Assembly: GCA_964351625.1 (NCBI GenBank)
Contig: CAYGOV010000012.1
Location: 84,364 to 148,363, forward strand
Reading direction: 5' to 3'
Origin: Marinoscillum sp964351625
GTDB lineage: Bacteria; Bacteroidota; Bacteroidia; Cytophagales; Cyclobacteriaceae
Length of the DNA: 64,000 bases
The position numbers and the translations under genes are program-made. Numbering within the stretch: the stretch's first letter is position 1; each line of letters starts with the position of its first letter. The notes below the pieces were generated by a model. The model searched no databases, was not told the DNA's origin, and worked only from the letters and a program-made list of their open reading frames with translations. This document shows, piece after piece, positions 17,714 through 26,762 of this stretch.

Positions 17714-18490
17714 ATGTCTCAACTGCACATCGTATCGTGGAATGTAAACGGGATTCGCGCTATCATTAAGAAGGATTTTCTAAAGGATATCGCCGAGATA
17801 AATCCGGACATTCTTTGCCTTCAGGAAACCAAAGCACAGCCGGAAGATGCTCTCAAGGCATTAGAAAATCTTACCAATTACAAACCATTTATCAATTCTT
17901 CCAAAGCAAGAAAAGGATATTCAGGCACTGCAATTCTGACAAAAGAAGAGCCTATATCTGTCACTTATGATATGGGTGTAGAGGAACATGACCAGGAAGG
18001 CCGAGTAATTACCGCGGAGTTTGAAAAATTCTTTTTAGTGACGGTATATACTCCCAATTCTGGAGAAGGAATGAAGCGACTGGACTATAGATCTGGTTGG
18101 GATGAAGTCTTCCGAGACCATTTAACTGCTTTGAACGAACATAAGCCTGTTGTTATTTGTGGAGATCTCAATGTGGCACACCAAGAAATAGATATAGCGC
18201 GTCCAAAAGCGAATTACAACAAGACATCAGGCTACACGCAGGTGGAGATAGACGGTTTTGACAATCTCATGGAAGCTGGGTTTGTAGATACTTTCCGAAT
18301 GAAATACCCGGAACAAGTGAAATACTCTTGGTGGAATTACCGGTTCAACTCTCGTGAAAATAATGTGGGTTGGCGCATCGATTACTTCCTTGTGAGCGAA
18401 GACTTTACCTCAGCGGTTGCAGAGGCTGAAATACATAACGACCGTTTTGGCTCAGATCATTGTCCTATTTCTATCAAATTAGCACTTTAA
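17714..18490 (+). CDS. xth: Exodeoxyribonuclease III / AP endonuclease
   Basis: Base-excision repair enzyme that cuts at abasic sites and trims 3' ends. Endonuclease/exonuclease/phosphatase fold, 258 residues. Motifs: SWNVNGIRA (5-13), L-Q-E-T-K-A (metal Glu), Y-T-P-N-S-G, I-C-G-D-L-N-V-A (catalytic Asp/Asn), and G-S-D-H-C-P-I near the end (catalytic His). Starts on ATG with an 84-nt gap after csaA, and is followed at 21 nt by gcvT. Confidence 0.96.
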   Translation: MSQLHIVSWNVNGIRAIIKKDFLKDIAEINPDILCLQETKAQPEDALKALENLTNYKPFINSSKARKGYSGTAILTKEEPISVTYDMGVEEHDQEGRVITAEFEKFFLVTVYTPNSGEGMKRLDYRSGWDEVFRDHLTALNEHKPVVICGDLNVAHQEIDIARPKANYNKTSGYTQVEIDGFDNLMEAGFVDTFRMKYPEQVKYSWWNYRFNSRENNVGWRIDYFLVSEDFTSAVAEAEIHNDRFGSDHCPISIKLAL

Positions 18491-18511
18491 TATTCAACCC
18501 ACATTACCAAT

Positions 18512-19594
18512 ATGAACCCAAAAAGAATTCCTCTTCACGATCTTCATGTCTCCCTTGGCGGCAAAATCGTGCCTTTCGCTGGCTTTGATATGCCTGTACG
18601 TTACAGCTCAGATAAGGAAGAGCACATGAAAGTCCGAGAGGAAGTCGGCGTGTTTGACGTTTCCCATATGGGTGAATTCATGGTGACTGGCCCAAAAGCC
18701 TTGGATCTGATCCAAAAAGTGACCTCAAATGATGCCTCCAAGCTTGTGGATGGCCAAGCGCAGTATTCGTGTCTACCAAACGCAACTGGTGGTATAGTAG
18801 ACGATTTGATTGTCTATCGAATGGGTGCCGAGGAGTATATGCTAGTTGTGAATGCTTCCAATATCGATAAGGATTGGGATTGGATAGCCAGCCACAATGA
18901 CATGGGTGCAACGATGAAGAATATTTCTGATGATATCGCCCTCTTCGCAGTACAAGGCCCAAAGGCAGTGGCCGTTCTTCAAAGCCTAACAGAGGTCGAT
19001 TTGAGCGGAATCAAATTCTATCATTTCGCCAAAGGTGTACTCGCTGGTCATGAAATGATCATTTCAGGAACAGGTTATACAGGTGCTGGAGGATTTGAAC
19101 TGTACGTAGACAAGTCTATTGCCAAAGAGGTCTGGGAGGCTATTTTCAAAGCTGGAGAGCCTTTTGGTATAGCACCTATCGGCCTGGGGGCAAGAGATAC
19201 TTTACGCTTAGAGATGGGCTATTGCCTTTATGGTAATGACATTACTGACACTACTTCGCCTTTAGAAGCTGGTCTTGGTTGGATTACTAAATTCACAAAA
19301 GAATTCACCAACTCTGAGGCTCTTGCCAAACAAAAAACTGAAGGCGTCACAAGAAAGTTGGTAGGGTTTGAGATGATAGACAAAGGAATCCCACGCCATG
19401 ACTACCCAATCCTCAATGAAGCGGGTGAAGAAATAGGCATTGTCACATCGGGCACTATGTCTCCAATGCTCAATATGGGAATTGGGATGGGCTACGTAAA
19501 GCTTGGATATCATGAACCAGGTAGTAAAATCTTCATCTCCATACGGAACAAACAGCTGGAAGCATTAGTCAAAAAACCACCTTTTACAAAATGA
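18512..19594 (+). CDS. gcvT: Glycine cleavage system T protein (aminomethyltransferase)
   Basis: Moves the methylene group from the aminomethyl-lipoyl H protein to tetrahydrofolate, releasing ammonia. 360 residues, normal size. Folate-binding fold begins L-H-D-L-H-V-S-L-G-G-K-I-V-P-F-A-G-F-D-M-P; further marks are D-V-S-H-M-G-E and the G-A-R-D-T-L-R-L-E-M-G segment. The other Gcv genes are not in this window. Overlaps comB by 4 nt (ATGA), indicating coupling. Confidence 0.97.
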   Translation: MNPKRIPLHDLHVSLGGKIVPFAGFDMPVRYSSDKEEHMKVREEVGVFDVSHMGEFMVTGPKALDLIQKVTSNDASKLVDGQAQYSCLPNATGGIVDDLIVYRMGAEEYMLVVNASNIDKDWDWIASHNDMGATMKNISDDIALFAVQGPKAVAVLQSLTEVDLSGIKFYHFAKGVLAGHEMIISGTGYTGAGGFELYVDKSIAKEVWEAIFKAGEPFGIAPIGLGARDTLRLEMGYCLYGNDITDTTSPLEAGLGWITKFTKEFTNSEALAKQKTEGVTRKLVGFEMIDKGIPRHDYPILNEAGEEIGIVTSGTMSPMLNMGIGMGYVKLGYHEPGSKIFISIRNKQLEALVKKPPFTK

Positions 19595-20298
19595 GGAAAG
19601 TAGAAGTCTGTCTTACACCGGAGCTCATTCACCAATTCGATCTTAAGAGCAAGATAGTGGTGGTTGTAGATATTTTTCGTGCCACTTCATGCATGGTATC
19701 TGGTATTGCCTCAGGCGTGAAAGCCATCTACCCTGTTGCAACGGTGGAAGAATGCTTTGCGAATGGTCAGAAAGGAATGACCACCGCCGGTGAAAGAGGC
19801 GGTATCAAAGTTGAAGGCTTTGATATTGGTAATTCTCCTTTTGAATACATGTCGCCAGCACTTGTAGGTAAAGAAGTATCCGTAAGTACCACAAACGGAA
19901 CCAAGACCATTTTGGCTTCATTAGGTGCTTCTCAAATTCTAATTGGTGCATTCCTCAACCTATCTGATACTGCAGAATATCTAAAAAAGGAAAATAAAGA
20001 TGTAATCATACACTGCGCCGGTTGGCAAGGCACTGTGAACATTGAGGATACTTTATATGCTGGTGCGTTATCGGACGCTATTTCAGAAACCCACGAGATT
20101 TCTGGTGATCCAGCTTTATTGTCTCTTCAGCTTTATCTTGCCAACAATACTGATTTGATGCCAATAGCCCATGCAAGCTCACATGCTCAGCGACTTTCTG
20201 GCTTTGGAGCCAAAGAGGACCTTGCTTACTGCATGGGACTAAGTAAGTACAATATAGTAGTAGCGTATGCCAATAATGCAATTGGCTTATTGAAATAG
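19591..20298 (+). CDS. comB: 2-phosphosulfolactate phosphatase (ComB family)
   Basis: Mg-dependent phosphatase that makes sulfolactate from phosphosulfolactate in coenzyme M synthesis; in bacteria the product more likely feeds sulfonate or sulfonolipid metabolism. 235 residues. Seen: V-V-V-V-D-I-F-R-A-T-S (metal and substrate loop), T-A-G-E-R-G-G, G-N-S-P-F-E-Y, and S-T-T-N-G-T-K-T-I. No phosphosulfolactate synthase (ComA) lies nearby. Start overlaps gcvT; its 3' end overlaps the convergent YciI gene by 12 nt. Confidence 0.92.
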   Translation: MRKVEVCLTPELIHQFDLKSKIVVVVDIFRATSCMVSGIASGVKAIYPVATVEECFANGQKGMTTAGERGGIKVEGFDIGNSPFEYMSPALVGKEVSVSTTNGTKTILASLGASQILIGAFLNLSDTAEYLKKENKDVIIHCAGWQGTVNIEDTLYAGALSDAISETHEISGDPALLSLQLYLANNTDLMPIAHASSHAQRLSGFGAKEDLAYCMGLSKYNIVVAYANNAIGLLK

Positions 20299-20571
20299 AG
20301 GTGGTATTGCGCATTCGCTTACCTCTACCGATTCCCAAACTTTACCGGTGACATAAGGCTCGCTGTTTTTCCACACCTCAAATTCCGTTGATGTATCAAA
20401 ATTCATGATCATCACTGAACCAACCATCTTTCCTTCTTCGAGGATAGCTACAGCATAGGTTATTTTTCCTTGAGCTTTGAGTTTCTTTACTCCCTCAAGA
20501 TGGTCAGCTCTACATGCCTGCCTTCGCTCGGCAGCATCAACGTAATCTCGTCCAATTACCAGATAATTCAT
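20287..20571 (-). CDS. YciI-like (YCII-related) protein
   Basis: Small ferredoxin-like-fold protein of 94 residues, last gene of a four-gene minus-strand cluster. Begins M-N-Y-L-V-I-G-R-D-Y and has the family's R-x-x-H-L-x-G-V-K-K-L segment with a conserved His (about 24). Family members are thought to be small enzymes or dimeric binding proteins; function is unknown here. Only 4 nt separate it from the DUF2721 gene. Confidence 0.85.
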   Translation of the reverse strand: MNYLVIGRDYVDAAERRQACRADHLEGVKKLKAQGKITYAVAILEEGKMVGSVMIMNFDTSTEFEVWKNSEPYVTGKVWESVEVSECAIPPLFQ

Positions 20572-20575
20572 TTTG

Positions 20576-20983
20576 TTAAAATTTTGGTTTCGCCCCGAGC
20601 GACATATCGCTCAGTTCCATTTCAAGTGCTTTGGTAGAAAGTTGGATCTCACGAAGAGAAAAAAGCAGCGATAACATCAAAGCCACCAAGCTAATTCCAA
20701 AAATAATCCCCCCCCAACTTCCAATTTTTAGATATAGAAAAAACATAGATACGACGCACAATAACAAACTAGCTACTCCTAGAAATTGCATACTTCTAAT
20801 TAAAAACAATCTCCTTCTTAGATTCTGTAATTGACCCTCAAGAACCTTTTTGGGGTTCTCCAAATACATTTTATGTAACTGCCGAACTATACTCGCAATA
20901 GCCAAGAATCTATTGGTGTATGCCAAAAGTAAAAGTGAAATCGCAGGAAAGAGTAGTGCAGGAGTTGTGAGTGTGATTTCCAT
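20576..20983 (-). CDS. DUF2721 membrane protein
   Basis: Unknown-function integral membrane protein, 135 residues, three hydrophobic segments (about 8-28, 65-85, 90-112) with a charged loop between the first two (V-R-Q-L-H-K-M-Y...R-R-R-L). The beginning T-T-P-A-L-L-F-P-A-I-S-L-L-L-L-A-Y-T-N-R is characteristic of DUF2721. It shares its first base with the end of the MazG-like gene (1-nt overlap). Confidence 0.85.
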   Translation of the reverse strand: MEITLTTPALLFPAISLLLLAYTNRFLAIASIVRQLHKMYLENPKKVLEGQLQNLRRRLFLIRSMQFLGVASLLLCVVSMFFLYLKIGSWGGIIFGISLVALMLSLLFSLREIQLSTKALEMELSDMSLGAKPKF

Positions 20984-21309
20984 TAATGGAGTTTGCTGTT
21001 ATCAAGATGCCTCGAAGCATCACGTGTATTTTTCTTTTCTAAGTTTTTTTTCAGTGCTTCTGTAAGATCCACTCCGGTCTGGTTAGCCATACAAATTAAT
21101 ACCCAGAGCACATCCGCCATTTCATCTCCTAAATCCCTATTCTTATCTGATTCCTTGAAAGACTGCTCGCCGTAAGTTCTAGCCATTAGTCGAGCCAATT
21201 CACCTACTTCTTCAGTCAAAATCGTCATGTTAGTAAGCTCATTGAAATATCTAACACCAGTGGAATTGATCCATGCATCTACCTTCTCTTGCGCTTCTTG
21301 GATTGTCAC
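20983..21309 (-). CDS. MazG-like nucleotide pyrophosphohydrolase
   Basis: All-alpha NTP pyrophosphatase, probably cleaning non-canonical or excess nucleotides. The metal motif E-E-V-G-E-L (about 33-38) and the second one D-E-M-A-D-V-L-W (about 63-70) are intact. 108 residues, the single-domain form also called RS21-C6/iMazG-like. It shares single bases with both neighbours at 20983 and 21309, so the cluster is tightly coupled. Confidence 0.92.
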   Translation of the reverse strand: MTIQEAQEKVDAWINSTGVRYFNELTNMTILTEEVGELARLMARTYGEQSFKESDKNRDLGDEMADVLWVLICMANQTGVDLTEALKKNLEKKNTRDASRHLDNSKLH

Positions 21310-21875
21310 TATTTCTTCGTGTTTGCTTCAAGGTTTTCATTTAGGTGCATGATTTCAAACCCTTCTAAATTGAGATATTTCATGAAAAATCTAAGGCGTT
21401 TTTCTTCCCAAGTATGTAAGGAATCAATATCAGGATTGAACTCTTCGAAATGCTCATGAGGGAATCTCTTTCCAACGGTATAGCTATCTTCCCAGAAAAG
21501 TGCCTCTGCCACATATCCATCTTCACCATAGTAATATTTATATTCTGAGGCCATCTGATCATCCTTTGATACTACCAAATGACCACTAAAAATTGGTGCA
21601 TTGTTCTCAAAGTAAAAATAGTCGTCACGAGTGATGTGAGGGGTATGCAATACGCCAACTAATTTTAGAATTTGATTATCCATAAAGTAGCCTCGTACTT
21701 TATAGACTGAATCGGTAAGATGAAAATCATCTTCTACTATAGTTACCCTATGATTTGCATCTATATCGGCAATTTTCAAATTCGTAGAATTGACCAGAGG
21801 TTGTTTTTCTTTACTGATGTCTGAGCAACTAATGCAGAAAAAAGCTAAAAGTGGCAGTATGGGAAGATTTTTCAT
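21309..21875 (-). CDS. Lipoprotein of unknown function
   Basis: I set the start at ATG 21875, which yields a lipoprotein signal peptide MKNLPILPLLAFFCISC with the lipobox Cys at 17, rather than the longer frame from 21935. About 188 residues, no family recognised; the mature part is rich in Asp, Glu and Tyr and contains Y-K-V-R-G-Y-F-M-D-N-Q-I-L-K-L. First gene of the lipoprotein, MazG-like, DUF2721, YciI cluster. Confidence 0.75.
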   Translation of the reverse strand: MKNLPILPLLAFFCISCSDISKEKQPLVNSTNLKIADIDANHRVTIVEDDFHLTDSVYKVRGYFMDNQILKLVGVLHTPHITRDDYFYFENNAPIFSGHLVVSKDDQMASEYKYYYGEDGYVAEALFWEDSYTVGKRFPHEHFEEFNPDIDSLHTWEEKRLRFFMKYLNLEGFEIMHLNENLEANTKK

Positions 21876-22038
21876 GCTCGGGCTATTTTTTTGTACAATA
21901 TAAGAATTTATCCTTTCGGATAGAATTATTGACATTCAGAAGTCAATTCATAAGTAAATATTGCGTTTCTATTGAAATATATTCGCAGAAAGCAAACAAT
22001 CGTTACAAACACACGTCCTAGTACAAAAAGAAATAAAT

Positions 22039-22566
22039 ATGAATACGAAAAACACATTGAGACTTCTCTTTTCCCTTCTCATAATAACTACGCTTGAAAT
22101 CAGTGCTTATGCTCAAAAAGATAAAAGTAAAAGACCAAGTCCTCCAGCACAAGTCACTCAGATGGTAAATGGCAAAACAATTACGATTGATTATAGTCAA
22201 CCAGCAGTTAAGGATAGACTCGTTTTGGATGGCTTGATTCCTTATGGAAAGATGTGGCGAACAGGCGCCAATGAGGCCACATGGATAGAAATATCAGATG
22301 ATATAATAATCGGGGCAGATACCTTACCAAAAGGTAAGTATTCGATTTTCACCATCGCTGGAGAAACCGAATGGAATATAATATTCAACAAAGTGTGGGA
22401 CCAGTGGGGTCACTACAACTATAATGAAGCTGAGGACCAATTACGCATCACAGTAAATCCTGAAAATTCTGATTCTTTCAAGGAAAGATTTACAATAGAC
22501 ATAACCACGGAAGGCGTGGTGAGTTTTGCTTGGGAAAATGTGGTGGCCACTTTTGCTATAAAATAA
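22039..22566 (+). CDS. DUF2911 secreted protein
   Basis: Signal peptide (residues 1-25, ending E-I-S-A-Y-A-Q), then a single DUF2911 domain: I-D-Y-S-Q-P-A-V-K-D-R, L-I-P-Y-G-K-M-W-R-T-G-A-N-E-A-T, and L-P-K-G-K-Y-S-I-F-T-I. Common in Bacteroidota; function not known. 175 residues. Monocistronic and closed by a hairpin terminator. Confidence 0.9.
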   Translation: MNTKNTLRLLFSLLIITTLEISAYAQKDKSKRPSPPAQVTQMVNGKTITIDYSQPAVKDRLVLDGLIPYGKMWRTGANEATWIEISDDIIIGADTLPKGKYSIFTIAGETEWNIIFNKVWDQWGHYNYNEAEDQLRITVNPENSDSFKERFTIDITTEGVVSFAWENVVATFAIK

Positions 22567-22576
22567 CTCCTTCAAA

Positions 22577-22609
22577 CGCAAGCCAATTGATATCCTCAAA
22601 TGGCTTGCG
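22577..22609. terminator. Hairpin between convergent DUF2911 and yicC genes
   Basis: Perfect 9-bp stem CGCAAGCCA (22577-22585) with TGGCTTGCG (22601-22609) and CTTTTATT after it on the plus strand. Probably works in both directions; the T-tract on the minus side is short. Confidence 0.75.
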
Positions 22610-22620
22610 CTTTTATTCTC

Positions 22621-23493
22621 TCAGATAATATTCATGCATTGCTCCTTGATCTTCTCGAGCTCATCTTTCATCTGAACGACTTCCCGCTGTATAACAGCAT
22701 CATTGGCTTTGGAGCCAATTGTATTGATCTCACGGCCTATTTCCTGTGATATAAAGCCAAGCTTCTTTCCGGGCATATCGTCTGTGTCCATTACTTGTTT
22801 GAAGTAATCTAGGTGCCCAGCAAGTCTCACCTTTTCCTCGGTGATATCTAGTTTTTCTATAAAGTAAATCAGCTCCTGCTCGAAGCGGTTTTGATCCACC
22901 ATGGTTTTTGCACGCATCTCCTCCAGGTTATTGGTAATACGCTCTTTTATTTGCGTGATTCTATTCGGATCTTGAGTTGCCACACCCTTCAAACCATTGG
23001 CTATGGTGTCGAGATAGCCATGGAATTTTTCTTGAAGAGACACTCCTTCTTGTTTACGAAATTCATTGCATTGATTCAATGCCTCGATCAAAGTATGCTT
23101 TATAATATCCCAATCAAGCACTTTCTCTTCAGAAACAGGTGATAAGACATCCGGCGAATGAAGTGCAAGTTTGAACAACTCGGTGGTATCTGCCCCAACT
23201 TCATGAGCCAGAGATTTATACTGAGCAAAATATGCTTTGAATAGCTTCTGATTCACAAGCAAGCTTTCCTCCGCCTGTGACAAAGGCTGTAGATCAATCG
23301 CCAGATTGATTTTACCTCGCTTGAGGTGCTCAGTTACCAAGTTTTTAATTTCTGGTTCCTTATCCGATAATTCTCGAGGGAATTTTGCCGCAAGGTCAAG
23401 AAATTTACTATTGAGTGTTTTGATCTCTACTTTGATGAGGTAGCGGTCGGTGGTCGCTTCGGCAGAGCCAAAGCCAGTCATTGAATAAAGCAT
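22621..23493 (-). CDS. yicC: YicC-family endoribonuclease
   Basis: YicC-like protein, reported as an RNase acting on structured or small RNAs in E. coli. The beginning MLYSMTGFGSAEA is the family hallmark, and the C-terminal DUF1732 part has D-Q-N-R-F-E-Q-E-L-I-Y-F-I-E-K-L-D-I-T-E-E and G-K-K-L-G-F-I-S-Q-E-I-G-R-E-I-N-T. 290 residues, normal. Lies 8 nt after the giant TolB/Omp85 gene. Confidence 0.95.
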   Translation of the reverse strand: MLYSMTGFGSAEATTDRYLIKVEIKTLNSKFLDLAAKFPRELSDKEPEIKNLVTEHLKRGKINLAIDLQPLSQAEESLLVNQKLFKAYFAQYKSLAHEVGADTTELFKLALHSPDVLSPVSEEKVLDWDIIKHTLIEALNQCNEFRKQEGVSLQEKFHGYLDTIANGLKGVATQDPNRITQIKERITNNLEEMRAKTMVDQNRFEQELIYFIEKLDITEEKVRLAGHLDYFKQVMDTDDMPGKKLGFISQEIGREINTIGSKANDAVIQREVVQMKDELEKIKEQCMNII

Positions 23494-23501
23494 CTGCGAA
23501 T

Positions 23502-26500
23502 TTAGAAATCTAATCCGAGAGTAAGATGATATCTGGAATTACCAATTTTAAAATCCTGAATTGGATTGGCAATGTCTAGTTTCAGATAATATCCAAATAA
23601 CACTGTCCTAAATCCCACTCCGTAGCTCGCCAACCAAGGATTTTGAAAGCTAGCAATCTCCGCACTGAATGGTCCTTGGGTGACATATTTTTTAGTGAAA
23701 GCGGTGCCTTCAGCAGTAAAAGGTGCCTTTCCAGTCCATGCAGTACCCACATCATAAAATCCAATGATCTGGAAATTCCTCAGCAAAGTAGAGGAAAGAG
23801 GCGCATCTGATAGGTATCTGAAAAATGGTAAGCGCAACTCGGCATTGAAGAGAAGGACATTGGTGCCATAAATCTGATTGTAATCAAAGCCTCTCAGGTT
23901 CGTCACAAATCGAGTGAAAAGGATATTGGTGTTGTCAATATCATTGCCCATTTTTAATGGGTCTTCGGCACCTTGGTCTTCATACCTGCGTAAAAGTGCC
24001 CAATTGTCCATACCCCCTAGTAGATATTTTTGACTATTGCTACCAAAAGATTTTCCATAAAATACTCGCCCAGCCAGTGTTAACTCCCGATGTATTTTTT
24101 GATAATGTCGCAAATCCACATTCAATCTCGAAAAAGACTTGTTGTTATCCGAAATACCTGCAAATGTTTCAAATTCCACCAGCGCTTTGGTGCCTTGATA
24201 GATATTAAAGCCTTGCTCCAATGTGTTGTCCAAGACCATTGCTCCTCTCAATCCGCCATAATGCACATTATTGCTTGGCGCTAAATTGGCGCCTGATGTT
24301 GCATTGATTACCGATTGCCACTGCAGATTCGTGAATCTAGTACCTGCGTAAAATGGCGACAATTCAAACCTAAAAGTGTTGGTCAGTGGCAAAGACATTC
24401 CCAGCTCTATTTTATTGAGCGTATAGCGCTGTATCAAATCTTCCTCAGCATTGCTTCTCACGAAGCTTGTATTGGGATCGATTATGTAAGTGTTTCGCTC
24501 AAACCGCAATCGAAAATCCATCCAATATTTCAAAAATTGATACTCTCCATAAATCTTCCCACTTCTAAAATCTTGTGTGGTATTCACCCCACCATTGAGT
24601 CGGTGATTCTCCAACAAATCATTAATCTCAGTTTCCAAAAGAATACTAAACCCACGAATAGGGTCAATCCCAAATGAGGTGATCAGATTGTTGAAGCTGA
24701 ATCTAGGAAAATATGGATTCGGTCCTAGGACCCGAGATTCACGCTCATACTTTCGATAATTAGAAAAGAAGGACTCTGGTCTGTACTCAGTCCTGACCTC
24801 TTCCTCAAAAACATAATTGTCCGTATCTATAAATCCATCTTCTGCTTTTGGAGTCTCCACTGGTTCTTCTTCTAAAAAAGAAAAAGCGTCCACGGACAAT
24901 ATGGATGAGTCTGGCTCTAGTGTTTTTGGCTCAGGTTCAATAACAGCTTGCTTTGGAACATGCGTCGGTATTCTCTTTGCAATGAATTTTGCTTGCTTTA
25001 CGCGCTGCCTGCCAGTTTGAGGAGTGAATATTTTATTGTCAAAATCGAAATTGTCTTCCAAGAAAACCTTTTGTCTCCCCTTATCGAGCATTAGAAAAGT
25101 AAAACGATTGGGATTGGTAAAGCTCACGTCATAATCCGTGATACTGTATTTAAAGTTTGAAACTTGCACGAAAGTGGAATCAAACAGATCGTACTTGTAA
25201 AGATTCGTAATCCCCTTTTGATCGCTCAAATAATAGATCTCATGTTGATTCTTAGCAATCGGTTTTCTGTCTACACTGTAAGTATTTGTAACACGTAAAA
25301 ATTTCTGAGTTGTGGTATCAAGATCGTAGACAAAGAGATTGTAGTTATCCGTAATAGTTTTAAAATCTACCTTCCCAACATTTAGTGAATCAGACTCACG
25401 ATTTGATGCAAATACCAAAGCGGCAGTACCCGGAACGAATGTCGGATCTATATCATCATACAAATCATTGGTGATGCGCTTTAACGCATTCCTCCTCATA
25501 CTAATCAAGAAGAGATCGTTCTGGCCGTCTACATCTCCACTGATTACAGCGAGTTTACCATTGTCATTGAAGCAAAAACTCCCTACCTGCCTGAAACGCG
25601 TCAGTTCCTTTTGAAAGCGCTCACCAGTTTCCAGATTGTATGTATTGAGAAATAATGAGCCCCTTTTGTAAAGCACCACTCCCAATGTTTGATTGTCTTG
25701 CCAATCTGTAAGCGGCAAATGAAAATTCACCTGTTGGTTATTGATCAAATAACCACCACGTACCACCACATCTTCCCGGCCTGTATTTAAGTCAACTACG
25801 CGCACCTCATATTTACCATCCTTATGATAGGAATACGCCACTCGTTCACCATCAGCGCTCATTTTCACATTGGATAATGTTACATCACTGCTCCGATATC
25901 CAGCTATGATATCATCATCGCTCGCTTCCCTATAATTTTCATTGATCTCAGTGCTCTGCTGCAAATAGTAATTTTGCCAATCACTCAGGAAGTCTTTGAA
26001 AGTGATCCCTAGAGTACTAGAAATACTATTTTCTTCATTCCTGATAATTCTCGTCAGATTCAGGATATTTGAGATACTGCTTGGACCATATCTCACGGCT
26101 ATATAATTCCAAATAGATTGACCAATGATATCAGCATCTTCATCCTGTATACGTACGAGCTTATTGATCTTTTTTCGTGAGAGGTAATCACGTACATAGT
26201 CATCCATGTCTTGTGACCACTCATATGCCAGATATCTCGAAGCACCACCGATAAACCATCTTGGGAGGGATAGTAGATAAGAATTTTGGAAGATTTCGGC
26301 TAGGCTTCCGCCAAACATCATATCGTTAATGAGGATATATGAAAGCTGATGTATGATTTCCTTTTTGAATAGAAAAGAATTGTCAGGATAGGCTAGCTCT
26401 ACCTGAAGCTTCACAAAGTCTGTCTTTCCACCAATTGTAAATACATCACCGCCGATACCAATATTACTTTGTTGCAACTCCTGCATAGAGTTGTAAATGA

Positions 26501-26762
26501 AAATCTTGGTTTTTGTGTAGGGTGCGTAACCAAGTATATCTGTAATCTCAGTGAACTCTTTCTCTAAAAATTGAAGTGCTTGCTCAGCATATTCATGTCC
26601 ACCTGGGTAGTAGTAAACTTCGAAGTTATTGGTAGTGTAATAGTACCATTCGAAATTCTTATACTGGATCCGGTTGTGACCAAAAGGGGTATGGTAATAC
26701 TGCGCTACAGCAGAAACTGTAGTGAAAATCACCAAAATTAATGTGAGTATAAATCCTCTCAT
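23502..26762 (-). CDS. Peptidase-MA-like / TolB-propeller / Omp85-barrel fusion protein
   Basis: Large secreted envelope protein, 1086 residues, signal peptide 1-20. Three parts can be seen: (1) a gluzincin peptidase-MA-like domain (about 35-275), (2) PD40/TolB-type propeller repeats (about 285-600, such as M-S-A-D-G-E-R-V-A-Y-S and V-P-G-T-A-A-L-V-F-A-S-N-R), (3) after an acidic, Pro-rich linker, a BamA/TamA-like C-terminal barrel (about 690-1086) ending in H-L-T-L-G-L-D-F, a C-terminal aromatic typical of outer-membrane proteins. The expected HExxH is H-Q-L-S-Y (138-142) and the usual W-F-x-E-G is W-F-I-G-G, so the peptidase domain should be inactive. Its start overlaps the oxidoreductase stop (ATGA). 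Confidence 0.85.
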   Translation of the reverse strand: MRGFILTLILVIFTTVSAVAQYYHTPFGHNRIQYKNFEWYYYTTNNFEVYYYPGGHEYAEQALQFLEKEFTEITDILGYAPYTKTKIFIYNSMQELQQSNIGIGGDVFTIGGKTDFVKLQVELAYPDNSFLFKKEIIHQLSYILINDMMFGGSLAEIFQNSYLLSLPRWFIGGASRYLAYEWSQDMDDYVRDYLSRKKINKLVRIQDEDADIIGQSIWNYIAVRYGPSSISNILNLTRIIRNEENSISSTLGITFKDFLSDWQNYYLQQSTEINENYREASDDDIIAGYRSSDVTLSNVKMSADGERVAYSYHKDGKYEVRVVDLNTGREDVVVRGGYLINNQQVNFHLPLTDWQDNQTLGVVLYKRGSLFLNTYNLETGERFQKELTRFRQVGSFCFNDNGKLAVISGDVDGQNDLFLISMRRNALKRITNDLYDDIDPTFVPGTAALVFASNRESDSLNVGKVDFKTITDNYNLFVYDLDTTTQKFLRVTNTYSVDRKPIAKNQHEIYYLSDQKGITNLYKYDLFDSTFVQVSNFKYSITDYDVSFTNPNRFTFLMLDKGRQKVFLEDNFDFDNKIFTPQTGRQRVKQAKFIAKRIPTHVPKQAVIEPEPKTLEPDSSILSVDAFSFLEEEPVETPKAEDGFIDTDNYVFEEEVRTEYRPESFFSNYRKYERESRVLGPNPYFPRFSFNNLITSFGIDPIRGFSILLETEINDLLENHRLNGGVNTTQDFRSGKIYGEYQFLKYWMDFRLRFERNTYIIDPNTSFVRSNAEEDLIQRYTLNKIELGMSLPLTNTFRFELSPFYAGTRFTNLQWQSVINATSGANLAPSNNVHYGGLRGAMVLDNTLEQGFNIYQGTKALVEFETFAGISDNNKSFSRLNVDLRHYQKIHRELTLAGRVFYGKSFGSNSQKYLLGGMDNWALLRRYEDQGAEDPLKMGNDIDNTNILFTRFVTNLRGFDYNQIYGTNVLLFNAELRLPFFRYLSDAPLSSTLLRNFQIIGFYDVGTAWTGKAPFTAEGTAFTKKYVTQGPFSAEIASFQNPWLASYGVGFRTVLFGYYLKLDIANPIQDFKIGNSRYHLTLGLDF

